Counted from the stretch's first letter, positions 1 to 9,900 are shown. The stretch is 64,000 nt of DNA from Brucella anthropi ATCC 49188 (GCF_000017405.1 NC_009667.1:868001-932000), one strand, 5' to 3'. The notes: generated by a model from the sequence alone, not told the origin. Program-made: numbers and translations.

Positions 1-69
1 TTCCTCAGCCGAAAAGAAACGGTAAGGCGAGTAACGCGACGGCGTTAGCTGGTCCACTTTTTCCCACAT
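1..69 (-). CDS. coaA: Pantothenate kinase, N-terminal part (runs off the window)
   Basis: Type I pantothenate kinase phosphorylates pantothenate, the first step of coenzyme A synthesis. Only the first 23 codons are visible on the minus strand; they begin [19 protein letters not shown], which I recognise as the conserved N-terminus of rhizobial and Brucella CoaA. The gene lies directly downstream of hisE in the same direction, as is usual in Rhizobiales. The ATP-binding and catalytic parts are outside the window, so nothing can be said of its integrity. Confidence 0.8.
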
Positions 70-129
70 ATTGTCGCTGCTCTCCCTCAACGCCAATTCT
101 GCACTAGCAGCTTTCAATTCGCTTTGCAT

Positions 130-453
130 TTATGCTTTCGGACGACCGGCCTTTTCCTCAAGGCCAGTCTGCGCCGTGCGACGCTGCAATTCTGCAAGAA
201 CCTCATTGAGCGGCACATCCGCAATCTTGAGAACCACCAGCAGATGATAAAGTAAATCAGCGCTTTCGGTGACCACGTCCGCGCGGTTGCCCTCAACGGC
301 GGCAATGACCGTTTCCACGGCTTCTTCACCGAGCTTTTTCGCGGCCCGTGTCTGTCCCTTGGCAACAAGGCTTGCAGTATAAGACGAGCCGTCCGTCATG
401 CCGGCACGCTCCGCGACGATGCGTTCAAGGTCGGAAAGTGTGAACTCAGTCAT
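130..453 (-). CDS. hisE: Phosphoribosyl-ATP pyrophosphatase
   Basis: HisE hydrolyses phosphoribosyl-ATP to phosphoribosyl-AMP, step 2 of histidine synthesis. The 107-aa product is all-alpha MazG-like with the conserved KLGEEAVE segment (residues about 40-47) and [11 protein letters not shown] (about 63-73), which supply the metal-binding acidic residues. It is a stand-alone HisE, not the HisIE fusion of enterobacteria, as expected in alphaproteobacteria. It follows hisF by 23 bp and ends the visible his cluster before coaA. Confidence 0.95.
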
Positions 454-476
454 CGGACTTCCTTAAATCTTACTCT

Positions 477-1262
477 TTAACGGACCGGATCGAGCCGCAT
501 CGGGATGCCAGCCTCGGCCATATAGCGCTTGGCCTCGCCAATCGTATAGGTGCCGAAGTGGAAGATGGATGCTGCGAGAACTGCCGTCGCGTGACCGTCA
601 CGAATGCCCGCAACCATGTGATCCAGATTGCCGACACCACCCGAAGCTATTACCGGAACGCGCACGCTGTCAGCCACGGCTCGCGTCAGTGCCACATCGT
701 AACCGGCCTTGGTTCCGTCGCGATCCATCGAGGTCAGCAGGATTTCACCAGCGCCGAGGCTCACCACCTTCTGCGCAAACTCCACCGCGTCGATGCCGGT
801 TGTCTGGCGACCGCCATGGGTGAAGATTTCCCAGCGGTCGGCTTCGCCTTCGCCCGAAACCTTCTTGGCGTCGATGGCAACCACGATGCACTGGTCACCG
901 AATTTGTCAGCAGCTTCGGCGACAAATTCCGGGTTCTTCACCGCAGCCGTATTGATCGAGACCTTGTCGGCACCGGCCAGAAGCAGCTTGCGAATGTCAG
1001 AAACCTGACGCACGCCACCACCAACGGTCAGCGGCATGAAGCACTGTTCCGCTGTACGGGCGATAACATCGAAAATTGTCTCGCGATTGTCCGAAGACGC
1101 CGTGATGTCGAGGAAGCACAGTTCGTCTGCGCCCGCCGCATCATAGGCGCGGGCAGCTTCCACCGGATCACCCGCATCGATCAGATCGACAAAGTTCACG
1201 CCCTTGACGACGCGTCCGTCCTTCACATCGAGGCACGGTATCACTCTCGCTTTCAAAGTCAT
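477..1262 (-). CDS. hisF: Imidazole glycerol phosphate synthase cyclase subunit
   Basis: HisF is the cyclase half of IGP synthase. It uses ammonia from HisH to turn PRFAR into imidazole glycerol phosphate and AICAR. The 261-aa (beta/alpha)8 barrel has the two catalytic aspartates at D12 (IPCLDVKDG) and D131 (VAIDAKK) and the phosphate-binding glycines of the TVGGGVR and ASGGVG segments. The start overlaps the hisA stop by 4 bp (ATGA), implying translational coupling. Full family length. Confidence 0.97.
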   Translation of the reverse strand: MTLKARVIPCLDVKDGRVVKGVNFVDLIDAGDPVEAARAYDAAGADELCFLDITASSDNRETIFDVIARTAEQCFMPLTVGGGVRQVSDIRKLLLAGADKVSINTAAVKNPEFVAEAADKFGDQCIVVAIDAKKVSGEGEADRWEIFTHGGRQTTGIDAVEFAQKVVSLGAGEILLTSMDRDGTKAGYDVALTRAVADSVRVPVIASGGVGNLDHMVAGIRDGHATAVLAASIFHFGTYTIGEAKRYMAEAGIPMRLDPVR

Positions 1263-1990
1263 GCTGCGGCCCTCAACAGGGATAATGCTTCTGCCGGATC
1301 GATGCGGCCATCGTAAAGCGCGCGACCGGAAATCGCGCCTTCCAGCTTGCGGGCATCAGGAGCGGCAAGACGTTTGATGTCATCCATCGAGGCGAGGCCG
1401 CCCGATGCGATCACCGGGATGGAAACGCTATCTGCCAGGCCGAGCGTCGAATCCCAGTTGATGCCAGCCAGAACGCCGTCGCGGTCGATGTCGGTATAGA
1501 TGATGGCGGCAACGCCTGCGCCTTCAAACTTTTTCGCGAGTTCGATCACGCCCAGTTCAGACGCTTCTGCCCAGCCTTCAACTGCGACATAGCCGCCCTT
1601 GGCATCGATGCCGACAGCAACCTGACCCGGAAATGCCTTGCAGGCCTCTATCACCAATGCCGGATCGCGCACGGCGACCGTACCAAGAATGACGCGGCGC
1701 AATCCCTTGGAAAGCCAGTTCTCGATATGCTGGAGCGTGCGGATACCGCCCCCGAGCTGCACCGGATTTTTCGTGGCTTTGAGGATCGCTTCCACAGCCT
1801 TGCCGTTGACGCTTTCGCCAGCAAAGGCACCGTTGAGATCAACCACATGCAGCCATTCAAAGCCCTGATCCTCAAAGGCTTTGGCCTGTGCAGCCGGGTC
1901 TTCATTATAGACGGTGGCCTGATCCATGTCGCCGAGCTTCAGGCGCACGCATTGACCGTCTTTCAAATCGATGGCGGGAAAAAGGATCAT
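1259..1990 (-). CDS. hisA: ProFAR isomerase
   Basis: HisA catalyses the Amadori isomerisation of ProFAR to PRFAR in histidine synthesis. The 243-aa TIM barrel shows the catalytic aspartates D8 (FPAIDLKDG) and D129 (VGIDAKGG) plus the glycine-rich phosphate loops LGGGIRT and ASGGL. It follows hisH by 4 bp and overlaps hisF, so hisH-hisA-hisF-hisE look like one transcript. Confidence 0.97.
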   Translation of the reverse strand: MILFPAIDLKDGQCVRLKLGDMDQATVYNEDPAAQAKAFEDQGFEWLHVVDLNGAFAGESVNGKAVEAILKATKNPVQLGGGIRTLQHIENWLSKGLRRVILGTVAVRDPALVIEACKAFPGQVAVGIDAKGGYVAVEGWAEASELGVIELAKKFEGAGVAAIIYTDIDRDGVLAGINWDSTLGLADSVSIPVIASGGLASMDDIKRLAAPDARKLEGAISGRALYDGRIDPAEALSLLRAAA

Positions 1991-1994
1991 AATG

Positions 1995-2645
1995 TCAGGG
2001 CTTCCATTTCAGGAAATTGGCAATGAGCGAAAGGCCGAGCAGCTGGCTCTTTTCAGGATGGAACTGGGTTCCCACCATATTGTCGCGGCCAACCGTTGCA
2101 GTGACATCGCCGCCATATTCAGTAACGGCCAGCACGTCAGCCTTGTTCTTCGCATCGAACATATAGGAATGCACGAAATAGGCGTGCAAGCCGTTCTCGC
2201 CGGTCTCGATACCTTCGAAGACCGGGTGAGAATGTTTCACGTGAATCCTGTTCCAGCCGATCTGCGGAATTTTCAGCGAAGGATCGGACGGTGTCATTTC
2301 ACGCACATCGCCCGCAATCCAGCCAAGACCCTTGGTCACTTCCTTTTCAAGGCCGCGCTCCGACATGAGCTGCATGCCGACGCAAATGCCAAGGAAGGGG
2401 TGCGCCTTCTTCAGAACCACATCTTCCAGTGCTTCCACCATGCCCGGAACGGCATGGAGGCCGCGACGGCAATCGGCATAGGCACCGACGCCCGGAAGCA
2501 CGATACGGTCAGCCGTCGCCACGCGATCGGCATCCGCCGTCAGTTCTATTTCTGCCGCGATACCGCTCTCATGCGCCGCGCGCTCAAAAGCCTTGGTGGC
2601 CGAGCGCAGATTGCCGGAGCCGTAATCGATGATTGCAACACGCAT
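1995..2645 (-). CDS. hisH: Imidazole glycerol phosphate synthase glutaminase subunit
   Basis: HisH is the class I glutamine amidotransferase that feeds ammonia to HisF. I chose the start at [12 protein letters not shown], giving 216 aa; an in-frame extension to 2729 lacks family similarity. The triad is visible: nucleophile C88 in LGICVGMQ, then H196 and E198 in TQFHPEKS. The coding sequence contains a 14/16 match to the parS consensus at 2233-2248, which encodes part of the HVKHSHP segment. Confidence 0.95.
   Translation of the reverse strand: MRVAIIDYGSGNLRSATKAFERAAHESGIAAEIELTADADRVATADRIVLPGVGAYADCRRGLHAVPGMVEALEDVVLKKAHPFLGICVGMQLMSERGLEKEVTKGLGWIAGDVREMTPSDPSLKIPQIGWNRIHVKHSHPVFEGIETGENGLHAYFVHSYMFDAKNKADVLAVTEYGGDVTATVGRDNMVGTQFHPEKSQLLGLSLIANFLKWKP
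2233..2248. promoter_or_regulatory. Degenerate parS-like site inside hisH
   Basis: TGTTTCACGTGAATCC matches the bacterial parS consensus TGTTTCACGTGAAACA at 14 of 16 positions. An identical 16-mer occurs in hemJ at 17375-17390. ParB could bind weakly here, but the site is about 13.6 kb from the putative oriC on the side away from parAB, so function is uncertain. Confidence 0.35.
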
Positions 2646-2647
2646 TT

Positions 2648-3190
2648 TCAGTTTTCTCCGCGATGGCCGACAAACCCGATCGTCGAGCCAAATGAGGAAT
2701 AGGTGGGACGAGGGGGCTGCTGTGCCCATTCCGGAGCAGGCTTGTCCGCAAGAGAGGTTGCTGGCCGGGCCGCATCTTCGAGGCTGTAGAAATAGCGGAT
2801 CTCTGCTTCTTCCAGATCGGAGGCATCAATGACCGCTTTTTCGACAAAACCCTGACGCCTGAGCTTGGCGATCTTCCAGTTGACGCCTTCCAGCGCCACA
2901 AACAGCGATACCAGCAGGGTCAGAAGCGGAACCGCATCGGCGATGCCGAAGTAAGCTCCGGCAAGTCCGAGCAGGATTGTGATGCCCAGAACAGCAAAAG
3001 CTTCGAACCACAGACGCTGGATCAGAAGCCAGACGAAGGGCAAGACCAGCGCCAGTACATGGAATCCGTCGCGCACGAAGACGGCCTTTTCAGCGCTTTT
3101 TTCAGTCGCAATTTCGGACGGAAAACCGGTGTCCACTTTTCCTGAAATTGCTTTACTATCGCTCGGTTCCAGAACGACATATTGCGCCAT
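2648..3190 (-). CDS. DUF2628 inner-membrane protein
   Basis: A 180-aa protein with a hydrophilic N-terminus, about three hydrophobic segments between residues 45 and 110 (for example [14 protein letters not shown] and [19 protein letters not shown]), and a polar proline-rich tail. This matches DUF2628 proteins that sit between hisB and hisH in Rhizobiales. Function is unknown; position suggests co-transcription with the his genes, not a catalytic role. The N-terminal coding segment at 3122-3141 contains a copy of a dispersed repeat. Confidence 0.8.
   Translation of the reverse strand: MAQYVVLEPSDSKAISGKVDTGFPSEIATEKSAEKAVFVRDGFHVLALVLPFVWLLIQRLWFEAFAVLGITILLGLAGAYFGIADAVPLLTLLVSLFVALEGVNWKIAKLRRQGFVEKAVIDASDLEEAEIRYFYSLEDAARPATSLADKPAPEWAQQPPRPTYSSFGSTIGFVGHRGEN
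3122..3141. repeat. Dispersed REP-like repeat copy inside DUF2628 gene
   Basis: AAAACCGGTGTCCACTTTTC differs at two positions from the intergenic copy at 32241-32260, and a related core occurs inverted at 34820-34837. Here it is translated within the poorly conserved N-terminal tail of the DUF2628 protein. The reading frame is kept. Confidence 0.55.
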
Positions 3191-3212
3191 GACCTGTCCT
3201 TCCGTTCGGGAC

Positions 3213-3821
3213 CTATCCCTTTAACGAACCCTTGGTGGAGGGAATTGCATCCTTCTGGCGCGGATCGGTTTCGAGCGCCGTGCGCAGAACCCTGGCCACC
3301 GCCTTGAAGATCGATTCCGCAATATGGTGGTTGTTGGCACCATAATGATTGTTGATGTGGAGCGTGATGCCTGCATTCATCGCGAAAGCCTGGAAGAATT
3401 CGCGCACCAGCTCGGTATCGAACGTGCCGATCTTGGATGTCGTGAAATTGACGTTCCAGACCAGAAAGGCGCGCCCGGATACATCGACGGCAGCGCCGGT
3501 CAGCGTATCGTCCATGGCCAGGTCCATCGAGGCATAGCGCACGATACCGCGGCGCTCGCCCAATGCTTTGGCAATGGCCTGACCGAGCGCAATGCCGGTG
3601 TCCTCGACCGTGTGGTGATCGTCGATATGCAGGTCGCCCTTGGCCATGACGCGCATATCGATGAGCGAATGTCGGGAAAGCTGCTCCAGCATGTGATCGA
3701 AGAAGCCGACACCGGTGGTGATGTCGAACTTGCCAACGCCGTCCAGATCGACGGAAACGGCAATGCTCGTTTCCTTGGTCGAGCGCTCGATGCTTGCCTT
3801 GCGGGTGCTTTCTGCAGTCAT
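3213..3821 (-). CDS. hisB: Imidazoleglycerol-phosphate dehydratase
   Basis: HisB dehydrates imidazole glycerol phosphate to imidazole acetol phosphate. The 202-aa product is the monofunctional form. The manganese-binding motifs are present: FFDHML near residues 40-45, DHHTVEDTG near 69-77, and the second-half copies [15 protein letters not shown] near 155-170. It heads the leftward his cluster, followed 22 bp downstream by DUF2628, and diverges from hslV. Confidence 0.95.
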   Translation of the reverse strand: MTAESTRKASIERSTKETSIAVSVDLDGVGKFDITTGVGFFDHMLEQLSRHSLIDMRVMAKGDLHIDDHHTVEDTGIALGQAIAKALGERRGIVRYASMDLAMDDTLTGAAVDVSGRAFLVWNVNFTTSKIGTFDTELVREFFQAFAMNAGITLHINNHYGANNHHIAESIFKAVARVLRTALETDPRQKDAIPSTKGSLKG

Positions 3822-4057
3822 AAGCTTTCCTCATTCAATAGCTTGGAGGCGTTCTAGAACAGCTTGCCCAGTTTGCCAATTCCTTTTGCCGGTTTGGCAA
3901 GCTGCAATTCGGCATTTGCAATTCGTCCGTACGTTCTTAAATATTCTCATCGAAGCACGATTCATCCGCCAATGGCTGACGGAGCCTGTTTCTCCAATAG
4001 ATGAAGGGGCACCTGCAATTGCCTTCCGGGATTGCATGTGCCGCCAAAGGAGCATCC

Positions 4058-4612
4058 ATGATCGAACATCATCCCACGACAATTTACGGCACGACCATCG
4101 TCACCGTTCGCAAGGGTAACAAGGTCGTTATCGCGGGCGACGGACAGGTTTCGCTCGGCAATACCGTCATGAAGGGCAATGCGCGAAAGGTTCGCCGCAT
4201 CGGCAAGGGCAATGTGATTGCCGGTTTCGCCGGAGCCACCGCCGACGCCTTCACCCTTCTGGAACGCCTCGAAGCGAAGCTGGAACAATATCCCGACCAG
4301 CTCATGCGTGCTTCGGTCGAACTCGCCAAGGATTGGCGCACCGACCGCTATCTGCGCAAGCTGGAAGCCATGATGCTGGTTGCCGACAGCAAGGTGACGC
4401 TGGCGCTGACCGGTACCGGCGATGTGCTTGAACCCGAACATGGCGTGATGGCCATCGGTTCGGGCGGCAATTATGCGCTGGCCGCTGCCCGCGCGCTGGT
4501 CGATACGGACAAGTCAGCCGAAGAAATCGCCCGCAAGGCGATGGATATCGCCGCCGATATCTGCATCTACACCAACCACAATATCATCGTGGAAAGCCTG
4601 GACGCAGAATGA
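4058..4612 (+). CDS. hslV: ATP-dependent protease proteolytic subunit HslV
   Basis: HslV forms the double-hexamer threonine protease core driven by the HslU ATPase; it degrades misfolded cytoplasmic proteins. I placed the start at MIEHHPTT (184 aa), as in other Rhizobiales; upstream in-frame codons are not conserved. Aligning TTIVTVRKG with E. coli TTIVSVRR puts the catalytic threonine at T12, so an 11-residue propeptide is removed. The GDGQVSLGN and GSGGNYAL segments are typical. The stop overlaps the next start by 4 bp (ATGA). Confidence 0.95.
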   Translation: MIEHHPTTIYGTTIVTVRKGNKVVIAGDGQVSLGNTVMKGNARKVRRIGKGNVIAGFAGATADAFTLLERLEAKLEQYPDQLMRASVELAKDWRTDRYLRKLEAMMLVADSKVTLALTGTGDVLEPEHGVMAIGSGGNYALAAARALVDTDKSAEEIARKAMDIAADICIYTNHNIIVESLDAE

Positions 4613-5199
4613 GTTCGCTCGCGCAGGCCTCAAAACCGAGTGCGCAACGCTGGGGCCTGGGCGCCCTGATCGTTCTCGCCATACTCGCAGTGCAAGCCTC
4701 CTGGCTTTACTTCGACGGGCGGATCGCCATGTGCGAATGCGGGACCATAAAATTATGGTCGGGTTCGCTGATGACCGAAAATTCGCAGCATATATCCGAC
4801 TGGTATACGCTGTCGCATATCATCCATGGCTTTCTGTTCTACTGGCTGTTCACGGTCATCGCACCCAAAGCCCCGCTCGGCTTGAGACTTGCAGCTGCGG
4901 TCGGCATCGAAGCCGTATGGGAACTGGTCGAGAATTCGAACTTCATCATCGAACGCTATCGCGCCAATACGTCCTCGGTGGACTATTTCGGCGACAGCAT
5001 CGTGAATTCGGTTGCCGACACGGTTGCCGCCCTGATCGGCTTTCTGATCGCAGCCAAACTGCCAACGAAAATAACCGTCGCCATCGCGCTGTTCTTTGAA
5101 GTTCTGGCGCTGATCGTCATTCGCGACAATCTTACGCTCAACGTGATCATGCTGCTGCATCCGTTCGAGTTCATCAAGCAGTGGCAAAGTGGGTTATAA
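4609..5199 (+). CDS. DUF2585 (UPF0314) membrane protein
   Basis: A 196-aa integral membrane protein with about four to five hydrophobic helices (near residues 17-36, 70-90, 135-150, 155-175). The motif [17 protein letters not shown] and the segment [17 protein letters not shown] identify it as UPF0314/DUF2585. Function is unknown. In Rhizobiales it sits between hslV and hslU; here it overlaps hslV by 4 bp and precedes hslU by 2 bp, so the three are surely co-transcribed. Confidence 0.85.
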   Translation: MSSLAQASKPSAQRWGLGALIVLAILAVQASWLYFDGRIAMCECGTIKLWSGSLMTENSQHISDWYTLSHIIHGFLFYWLFTVIAPKAPLGLRLAAAVGIEAVWELVENSNFIIERYRANTSSVDYFGDSIVNSVADTVAALIGFLIAAKLPTKITVAIALFFEVLALIVIRDNLTLNVIMLLHPFEFIKQWQSGL

Positions 5200-5201
5200 T
5201 T

Positions 5202-6506
5202 ATGAGTAATTTCTCTCCCCGTGAAATCGTCTCCGAACTCGACCGCTTCATCATCGGCCAGAACGACGCCAAGCGCGCGGTCGCTATCGCCCTTCGCAAT
5301 CGCTGGCGCCGCCAGCAGCTCGAAGGCCAGATGCGCGAAGAGGTGATGCCGAAAAACATCCTGATGATCGGACCGACCGGCGTCGGCAAGACGGAAATTT
5401 CCCGCCGCCTCGCAAAGCTGGCCGGTGCGCCTTTCGTCAAGGTGGAAGCGACCAAGTTCACCGAAGTCGGCTATGTCGGCCGTGACGTCGAGCAGATCGT
5501 CCGCGATCTCGTCGAAGTTGCCATCACGCTCGTCCGTGAAAAGCGTCGCGACGATGTGAAGGCCAAGGCGCATCTCAATGCGGAAGAACGCGTGCTGGAT
5601 GCGCTGGTCGGCAAGACCGCCAGCCCCGCCACGCGTGACAGCTTCCGCAAGAAGCTGCGCAATGGCGAAATGGACGACAAGGAAATAGAAATCGAGGTCG
5701 CCGACACCGGTTCCGGCCCAAGCTTTGAAATTCCGGGCATGCCGGGCGCCAATATTGGTGTCATGAACCTGTCCGACATGCTGGGCAAGGCCATGGGCGG
5801 GCGCACCAAGACGCGCAAGACCACGGTGAAGGATTCCTATCCGATCCTGATCAACGATGAATCCGACAAGCTTCTGGATCAGGACCAGATCGTTCAGGAA
5901 GCGCTTCGCGTCACCGAAGACGAAGGCATTGTGTTCATCGACGAGATCGACAAGATCGCATCGCGGGAAGGCGGTATGGGTGCCGGTGTGTCGCGCGAAG
6001 GCGTGCAGCGCGATCTGCTGCCGCTGGTCGAAGGCACGACCGTTGCGACCAAATACGGGCCGGTGAAGACCGACCACGTGCTGTTCATCGCATCCGGTGC
6101 GTTTCACGTATCCAAGCCGTCCGATCTTCTGCCGGAACTGCAGGGCCGTCTGCCGATCCGTGTCGAGCTTAATGCGCTGACACGCGAAGATTTCCGCCGC
6201 ATCCTGACGGAGACCGAGGCAAGTCTGATCAAGCAGTATATCGCACTGATGGAAACGGAAGAGGTGAAGCTGGAGATCACCGATGACGCCATCGACGCTC
6301 TGGCCGATATCGCTGTCGATCTCAATGCGACGGTTGAAAACATCGGTGCGCGCCGGTTGCAGACGGTGATGGAACGTGTTCTCGATGAAATTTCATACAC
6401 CGCGCCCGACAAGACAGGCGCAACTTTCGTCATCGACGCGGCCTATGTAAAGGACAAGATCGGCAGCCTTGCCAAGAACACCGATCTGTCGCGCTTCATC
6501 TTGTAA
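5202..6506 (+). CDS. hslU: ATP-dependent protease ATPase subunit HslU
   Basis: HslU is the AAA+ unfoldase of the HslUV protease. Starting at MSNFSPREI the product is 434 aa, normal for the family. Walker A is GPTGVGKTE (about residues 56-64), Walker B is IVFIDEID (about 245-252), and the I-domain lies between (about 110-230). A sensor-2 arginine is in NIGARRLQT near residue 385. The gene ends about 45 bp before a strong intrinsic terminator. Confidence 0.97.
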   Translation: MSNFSPREIVSELDRFIIGQNDAKRAVAIALRNRWRRQQLEGQMREEVMPKNILMIGPTGVGKTEISRRLAKLAGAPFVKVEATKFTEVGYVGRDVEQIVRDLVEVAITLVREKRRDDVKAKAHLNAEERVLDALVGKTASPATRDSFRKKLRNGEMDDKEIEIEVADTGSGPSFEIPGMPGANIGVMNLSDMLGKAMGGRTKTRKTTVKDSYPILINDESDKLLDQDQIVQEALRVTEDEGIVFIDEIDKIASREGGMGAGVSREGVQRDLLPLVEGTTVATKYGPVKTDHVLFIASGAFHVSKPSDLLPELQGRLPIRVELNALTREDFRRILTETEASLIKQYIALMETEEVKLEITDDAIDALADIAVDLNATVENIGARRLQTVMERVLDEISYTAPDKTGATFVIDAAYVKDKIGSLAKNTDLSRFIL

Positions 6507-6552
6507 AAGTGGCCATAAAGCCACGGCGCGAGTTCACTTTCGCAAATACTGC

Positions 6553-6586
6553 AAAAACCCCTCGACTTGCATCGGGGGGTTTTTTA
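6553..6586 (+). terminator. Intrinsic terminator of the hslVU operon
   Basis: The stem AAAAACCCC pairs with GGGGTTTTT across a roughly 15-nt loop and runs directly into a T-tract. It lies 47 bp after the hslU stop and before the DUF1402 gene on the same strand. Confidence 0.8.
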
Positions 6587-6639
6587 TTTTCCCCGCAACT
6601 TTTACCGAATATTCATCATATCAGGACCGTTTCCACACA

Positions 6640-7620
6640 ATGATCAGAATAATGGGCGCAAAGCCGCGACGCATTTTTGTTGGATTTGTCCTGGCCCTCA
6701 GCCTTGCCAGCCAGAGCGCCTATGCAGCGACGGTCGTGCCTCCGGGCAATCGCAGTGCAGAACAGCCGCCAATTCCTGGCGCATCCGCCAAGCGCACGCG
6801 TGAGCTGAGCACCACGTACGAGAAGAAGTATCAGAAGATCTACAATCTCCTGAAAAAGGATGCCTCGCTGCGTTCCAAGATCCGCTCGACGGCAGCCGCC
6901 TATGGCATCGATCCTATTCATATTGTCGGCGCCATCGTCGGCGAGCATACCTATAATGTCGACGTCTATGACCGGCTGCAGACCTATTACGTCAAGGCCA
7001 TGTCCTATGTGAACCAGGGCGTGAGCTTCGGCTACAATGGCGAAAGCATCGGCCAGTTCATCAAGCGGCCGGAATTTGCCGACTGCCTGAAACATAAGGA
7101 CAGCTATTCGCTATGGTCCTGCCGCGAGAATGTCTGGAATAAGAACTTCCGCGGCAAATCTGTCGGCGGCAACGCCTATCCCAACAATCGTTTCAGCGCG
7201 GTCTTCTTCCAGCCCTTCTATGCCGGGCAGACATTCGGCCTCGGTCAGATCAATCCGCTGACGGCATTGCAGATGTCCGACATGGTGAACCGTGTTTCCG
7301 GTCTGCCCAAGCTCAACGCAGAAGACGGCAATGTCGTCTACAAGACGATCATGGACCCCGATCTGACGCTGCCCTACATTGCGGCGACGCTGAAACAGTC
7401 GATCAACTCCTACCGCCAGATCGCCGACTTCGACATTTCGAAGAATCCCGGCCTGACCGCCACGCTCTATAATACGGGCGGCGCCGAAGCACGCGCACGA
7501 GCGCTTGCCAACGAAAACGCCAAGCGAAAGGCGGACGGTCAGGAACCTTTGCTACCGCAGGAAAACTACTATGGATGGCTGGTCAATTCGAAGCTTGATG
7601 AGCTGAAAGCGCTTTTCTAG
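6640..7620 (+). CDS. DUF1402 family exported protein
   Basis: A 326-aa protein starting MIRIMGAKPRR with a signal peptide (hydrophobic residues about 11-28, likely cut after SQSAYA-A). The body contains YEKKYQKIYNLL and GIDPIHIVGAIVGEHTYN, features of DUF1402, a family found in Rhizobiales with a lysozyme-like look; function is unproven. The start gives the only plausible signal peptide; the longer in-frame extension overlaps hslU. The stop codon lies within a 29-bp dispersed repeat (7617-7645). Confidence 0.85.
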   Translation: MIRIMGAKPRRIFVGFVLALSLASQSAYAATVVPPGNRSAEQPPIPGASAKRTRELSTTYEKKYQKIYNLLKKDASLRSKIRSTAAAYGIDPIHIVGAIVGEHTYNVDVYDRLQTYYVKAMSYVNQGVSFGYNGESIGQFIKRPEFADCLKHKDSYSLWSCRENVWNKNFRGKSVGGNAYPNNRFSAVFFQPFYAGQTFGLGQINPLTALQMSDMVNRVSGLPKLNAEDGNVVYKTIMDPDLTLPYIAATLKQSINSYRQIADFDISKNPGLTATLYNTGGAEARARALANENAKRKADGQEPLLPQENYYGWLVNSKLDELKALF

Positions 7621-7715
7621 TGGATTTTTCGAATTTGACGTTTGAAACGGGATCAGAAATCAGTCCACTGGACTGATTTCCCTGCGTAGGCGTTTCACAC
7701 TTTTCGGGATGCGCT
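7617..7715. repeat. Composite dispersed repeat with central palindrome
   Basis: Three modules in 99 bp. First, a 29-bp segment at 7617-7645 is identical to 32360-32388. Second, a perfect palindrome with arms GAAATCAGTCC (7656-7666) and GGACTGATTTC (7670-7680). Third, CACTTTTCGGGATGCGCT at 7698-7715 is identical to 32253-32270. The element covers the DUF1402 stop codon and ends just before the convergent XRE gene. It resembles a small non-autonomous palindromic repeat and may also terminate transcription. Confidence 0.75.
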
Positions 7716-8108
7716 TTAATCAACTTGAACAGGCTTGATACCGCGGCGGCGCTTTCGCGCCGCCTCTATTTCCTCGCTCAGATGCCTGATCGTCTCGCGG
7801 TCGATGATGCGGATATTGCGCGCCAGAAGATTGGCGAGTTCTGTTGCCTGCGGCGACAGGCCCGACGTATCGATCACCACGCGCGGATGCGACACGGCGG
7901 CGAGGTTCTGCAACTCTTCCGCTTCGTCCCAGATGATATTGAAATAGGTGATGATGCGCTGAAGCAGGTCCCAGGTCGGCTGGCCGCGCCGGCCATGTTC
8001 CAGCGCTGACAGATAGGCCGGTGAAACGCGAAGCGCTGCCGCCATATCCTTCTGCGTCACACCGCGTTCTTCCCGCAACTCGCGCAAGCGTATTCCAAAT
8101 GGCGTCAT
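7716..8108 (-). CDS. XRE-family helix-turn-helix regulator
   Basis: A 130-aa DNA-binding protein. Residues about 6-58 form a Cro/CI-type HTH (LRELREERGVTQKDMAAAL, then SPAYLSALEHGRRG). The C-terminal half is helical and ends KRRRGIKPV. The start overlaps the stop of the upstream Smr gene by 4 bp, so it is translated from the mltA-Smr-XRE transcript. This gene trio is common in Rhizobiales; the target genes are unknown. Confidence 0.85.
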   Translation of the reverse strand: MTPFGIRLRELREERGVTQKDMAAALRVSPAYLSALEHGRRGQPTWDLLQRIITYFNIIWDEAEELQNLAAVSHPRVVIDTSGLSPQATELANLLARNIRIIDRETIRHLSEEIEAARKRRRGIKPVQVD

Positions 8109-8722
8109 CGCGGTCTGCTCCCCCCGGGCAATACGGTTTGCTGTGCCATGGTTTGCGTCTGGCGGCGAAGCCTTACATAGAGGGCGCCATGCCCGCCATG
8201 ATGACGCGCCGCATCCTCATAGGCACTCACCAGAAGCCGGAACAGCGGTGTGGAAAACCAGTGCGGCACCGCCTGTCGCAAAATCCCTTCGCTGCCGAAT
8301 GAACGGCCTTTGCCGGTAATAACCATGACGTGACGCAGGCCACGTGCATGTGCGCTGACCAGAAATCCGTAGAGCAGGCCGTGCGCCTCTCCCTGCGTGA
8401 GACCGTGCAGATCGATGCGGGCTTCAATATCGACACGACCTTTGGCGATCTTTCGATGCGTCGGCTTGTCGAGTGATTGAATCTGCATTTCGCTGAGCGC
8501 CGACAAGCCCTTCTTCGGTTTGCTCGCTTCCACCGCAGGCTGAACCTTCGCCTTGGCAGGGCGCTTTTCTTCTTCCGCCATCAGGGATTTGAAATCGGGA
8601 AGTTCGTCCTCACTCGCCTTTGGCTTTATCAGCGGCTTTGCGGTCTTCGCGACCGTTTCCCACAGGATGCGGTCTTCGGGCCGCAGATAATCGTTTTCCG
8701 GCTTGTCGGTGTCACGCGCCAT
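8105..8722 (-). CDS. Smr-domain (MutS2 C-terminal-like) protein
   Basis: A 205-aa protein whose C-terminal half is an Smr domain: the DLHGLTQGEAH motif near residue 100 and the VITGKGRS motif near 140 are the two signatures. Smr domains nick or cleave nucleic acids and act in RNA quality control or recombination in other bacteria; the role here is not known. I favour the ATG at 8722, preceded by GGAGG, over a TTG three codons earlier. It lies just downstream of mltA. Confidence 0.88.
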   Translation of the reverse strand: MARDTDKPENDYLRPEDRILWETVAKTAKPLIKPKASEDELPDFKSLMAEEEKRPAKAKVQPAVEASKPKKGLSALSEMQIQSLDKPTHRKIAKGRVDIEARIDLHGLTQGEAHGLLYGFLVSAHARGLRHVMVITGKGRSFGSEGILRQAVPHWFSTPLFRLLVSAYEDAARHHGGHGALYVRLRRQTQTMAQQTVLPGGSRPR

Positions 8723-8727
8723 CCCGT

Positions 8728-9825
8728 TCAAGCCTCCAGAAGCCTGCGCGGCACCAGCGCATAAAAGTCAGCATCGTCCTTTACACCACCTGCGATCTCG
8801 CCTGCCGTGTCGCCAGAGCCCGCGAACAGATCGCCGCGGGCAGGGCCGACAATGGCCGTTCCCGTATCCTGCGCGATCATCAGGCGTGCAAAGGGTTCGC
8901 CGTCAAAGACCGCGACATTGGGTGCGCTGACATGGATCGGCGTCCCGAATGTGTGAAGCAATTTATCGACAGCAAGCGAACGCCCGGCGGTCAGCGGGAC
9001 TTTTGCAGCCGCAATAGGTCCGGCATCCGGGTCGTCCACAGAAGCTTCCCGGAAGAAAATGTAGGATCGGTTTTGCCAGATAAGATCGTCAGCCTTATCC
9101 GGATGCTCGGCCAGCCAGCGTCGGATCGACTGCATGGAAATTTCTGAAGCCGGAATTTCGCCATTGGCAACCAGAATGCGGCCGATGCCTGTAAACGGAT
9201 GGCCGGATTTGGCTGCATATGTAATGCGCAGCAACCCGCCATCGCGCAGTTTCAGGCGTGCTGCACCTTGCACATGCGCGAAAAAGGCATCGACTCGGTC
9301 GGCGACAAAAGCGATTTCCAACCCACGCCCGGAAAGACTTCCCTGCTCGATTGTCTGGCGGTCGTCATATTCGGCAAGGCCGTTTTCCGTCCGGCGCGCA
9401 AAGGCAAAGGACGGATCAAGTACGATTGGACGGCTTTCATCTGTCACTTTCACGAGGTCATCGGGCTCGCGCAGGAAGGGCACCTTGAACCGGGTGTCGG
9501 CCTCAAGGGAGGCTTCGATCTCCGGTTCATAGAATGCTGTCACAAAGCCTTTGCCCTGATCGGGAACGATCCGGCAGGGGATGAAATTCTGTTCGAAGAA
9601 AGCGCGCGCTTCTTCGACACCCGGATTGTCGAGGCTGCGTGCAGCTGCAAAGATCGGCTCCAGCACTTCGAAACAGATGCCGAGACTGCCGCTTTTGTAA
9701 GTCTGGTGGGCCGCATAGTCGGCAGAACGGCGAAACGCAGCGAATGCCGCGGACTGATCGTCCCGGTTCCAGCCCGGACAATCGGAAAAAGCCACCGGGC
9801 GCAAAATTCTCGCCAAGTCGTTCAT
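8728..9825 (-). CDS. mltA: Membrane-bound lytic murein transglycosylase A
   Basis: MltA cleaves peptidoglycan between MurNAc and GlcNAc, forming 1,6-anhydro ends. The 365-aa product has the MltA barrel (about residues 80-240, with the FYEPEIEAS segment) and a C-terminal 3D domain (DTGTAIVGPARGD, SGDTAG, about 295-335) carrying three conserved aspartates. No lipobox or clear signal peptide is seen at the N-terminus, as in many rhizobial MltA annotations, so export is unproven. Confidence 0.9.
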   Translation of the reverse strand: MNDLARILRPVAFSDCPGWNRDDQSAAFAAFRRSADYAAHQTYKSGSLGICFEVLEPIFAAARSLDNPGVEEARAFFEQNFIPCRIVPDQGKGFVTAFYEPEIEASLEADTRFKVPFLREPDDLVKVTDESRPIVLDPSFAFARRTENGLAEYDDRQTIEQGSLSGRGLEIAFVADRVDAFFAHVQGAARLKLRDGGLLRITYAAKSGHPFTGIGRILVANGEIPASEISMQSIRRWLAEHPDKADDLIWQNRSYIFFREASVDDPDAGPIAAAKVPLTAGRSLAVDKLLHTFGTPIHVSAPNVAVFDGEPFARLMIAQDTGTAIVGPARGDLFAGSGDTAGEIAGGVKDDADFYALVPRRLLEA

Positions 9826-9900
9826 CGCCGCATCCGTCTAGCTATGCACAAACAAAAAGGCCGCCGAGGTGGATCAGCGGCCCGATTCACACGTTTTCTC

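Noticed and set aside
3851..3900. GTTCTAGAAC palindrome and a TTGCCAA/TTGGCAA inverted repeat in the hisB-hslV gap
   Set aside because: Short arms with a 14-bp spacer and no known motif; I could not tell them from chance, nor find a clear heat-shock promoter for hslV.
4983..6107. Long minus-strand ORF of 374 codons opposite hslU
   Set aside because: It is the antisense of a strongly conserved gene; long reverse frames are common in GC-rich codon bias. The same holds for 36898-38316, 44447-45883, 32455-33576 and 20551-21402.
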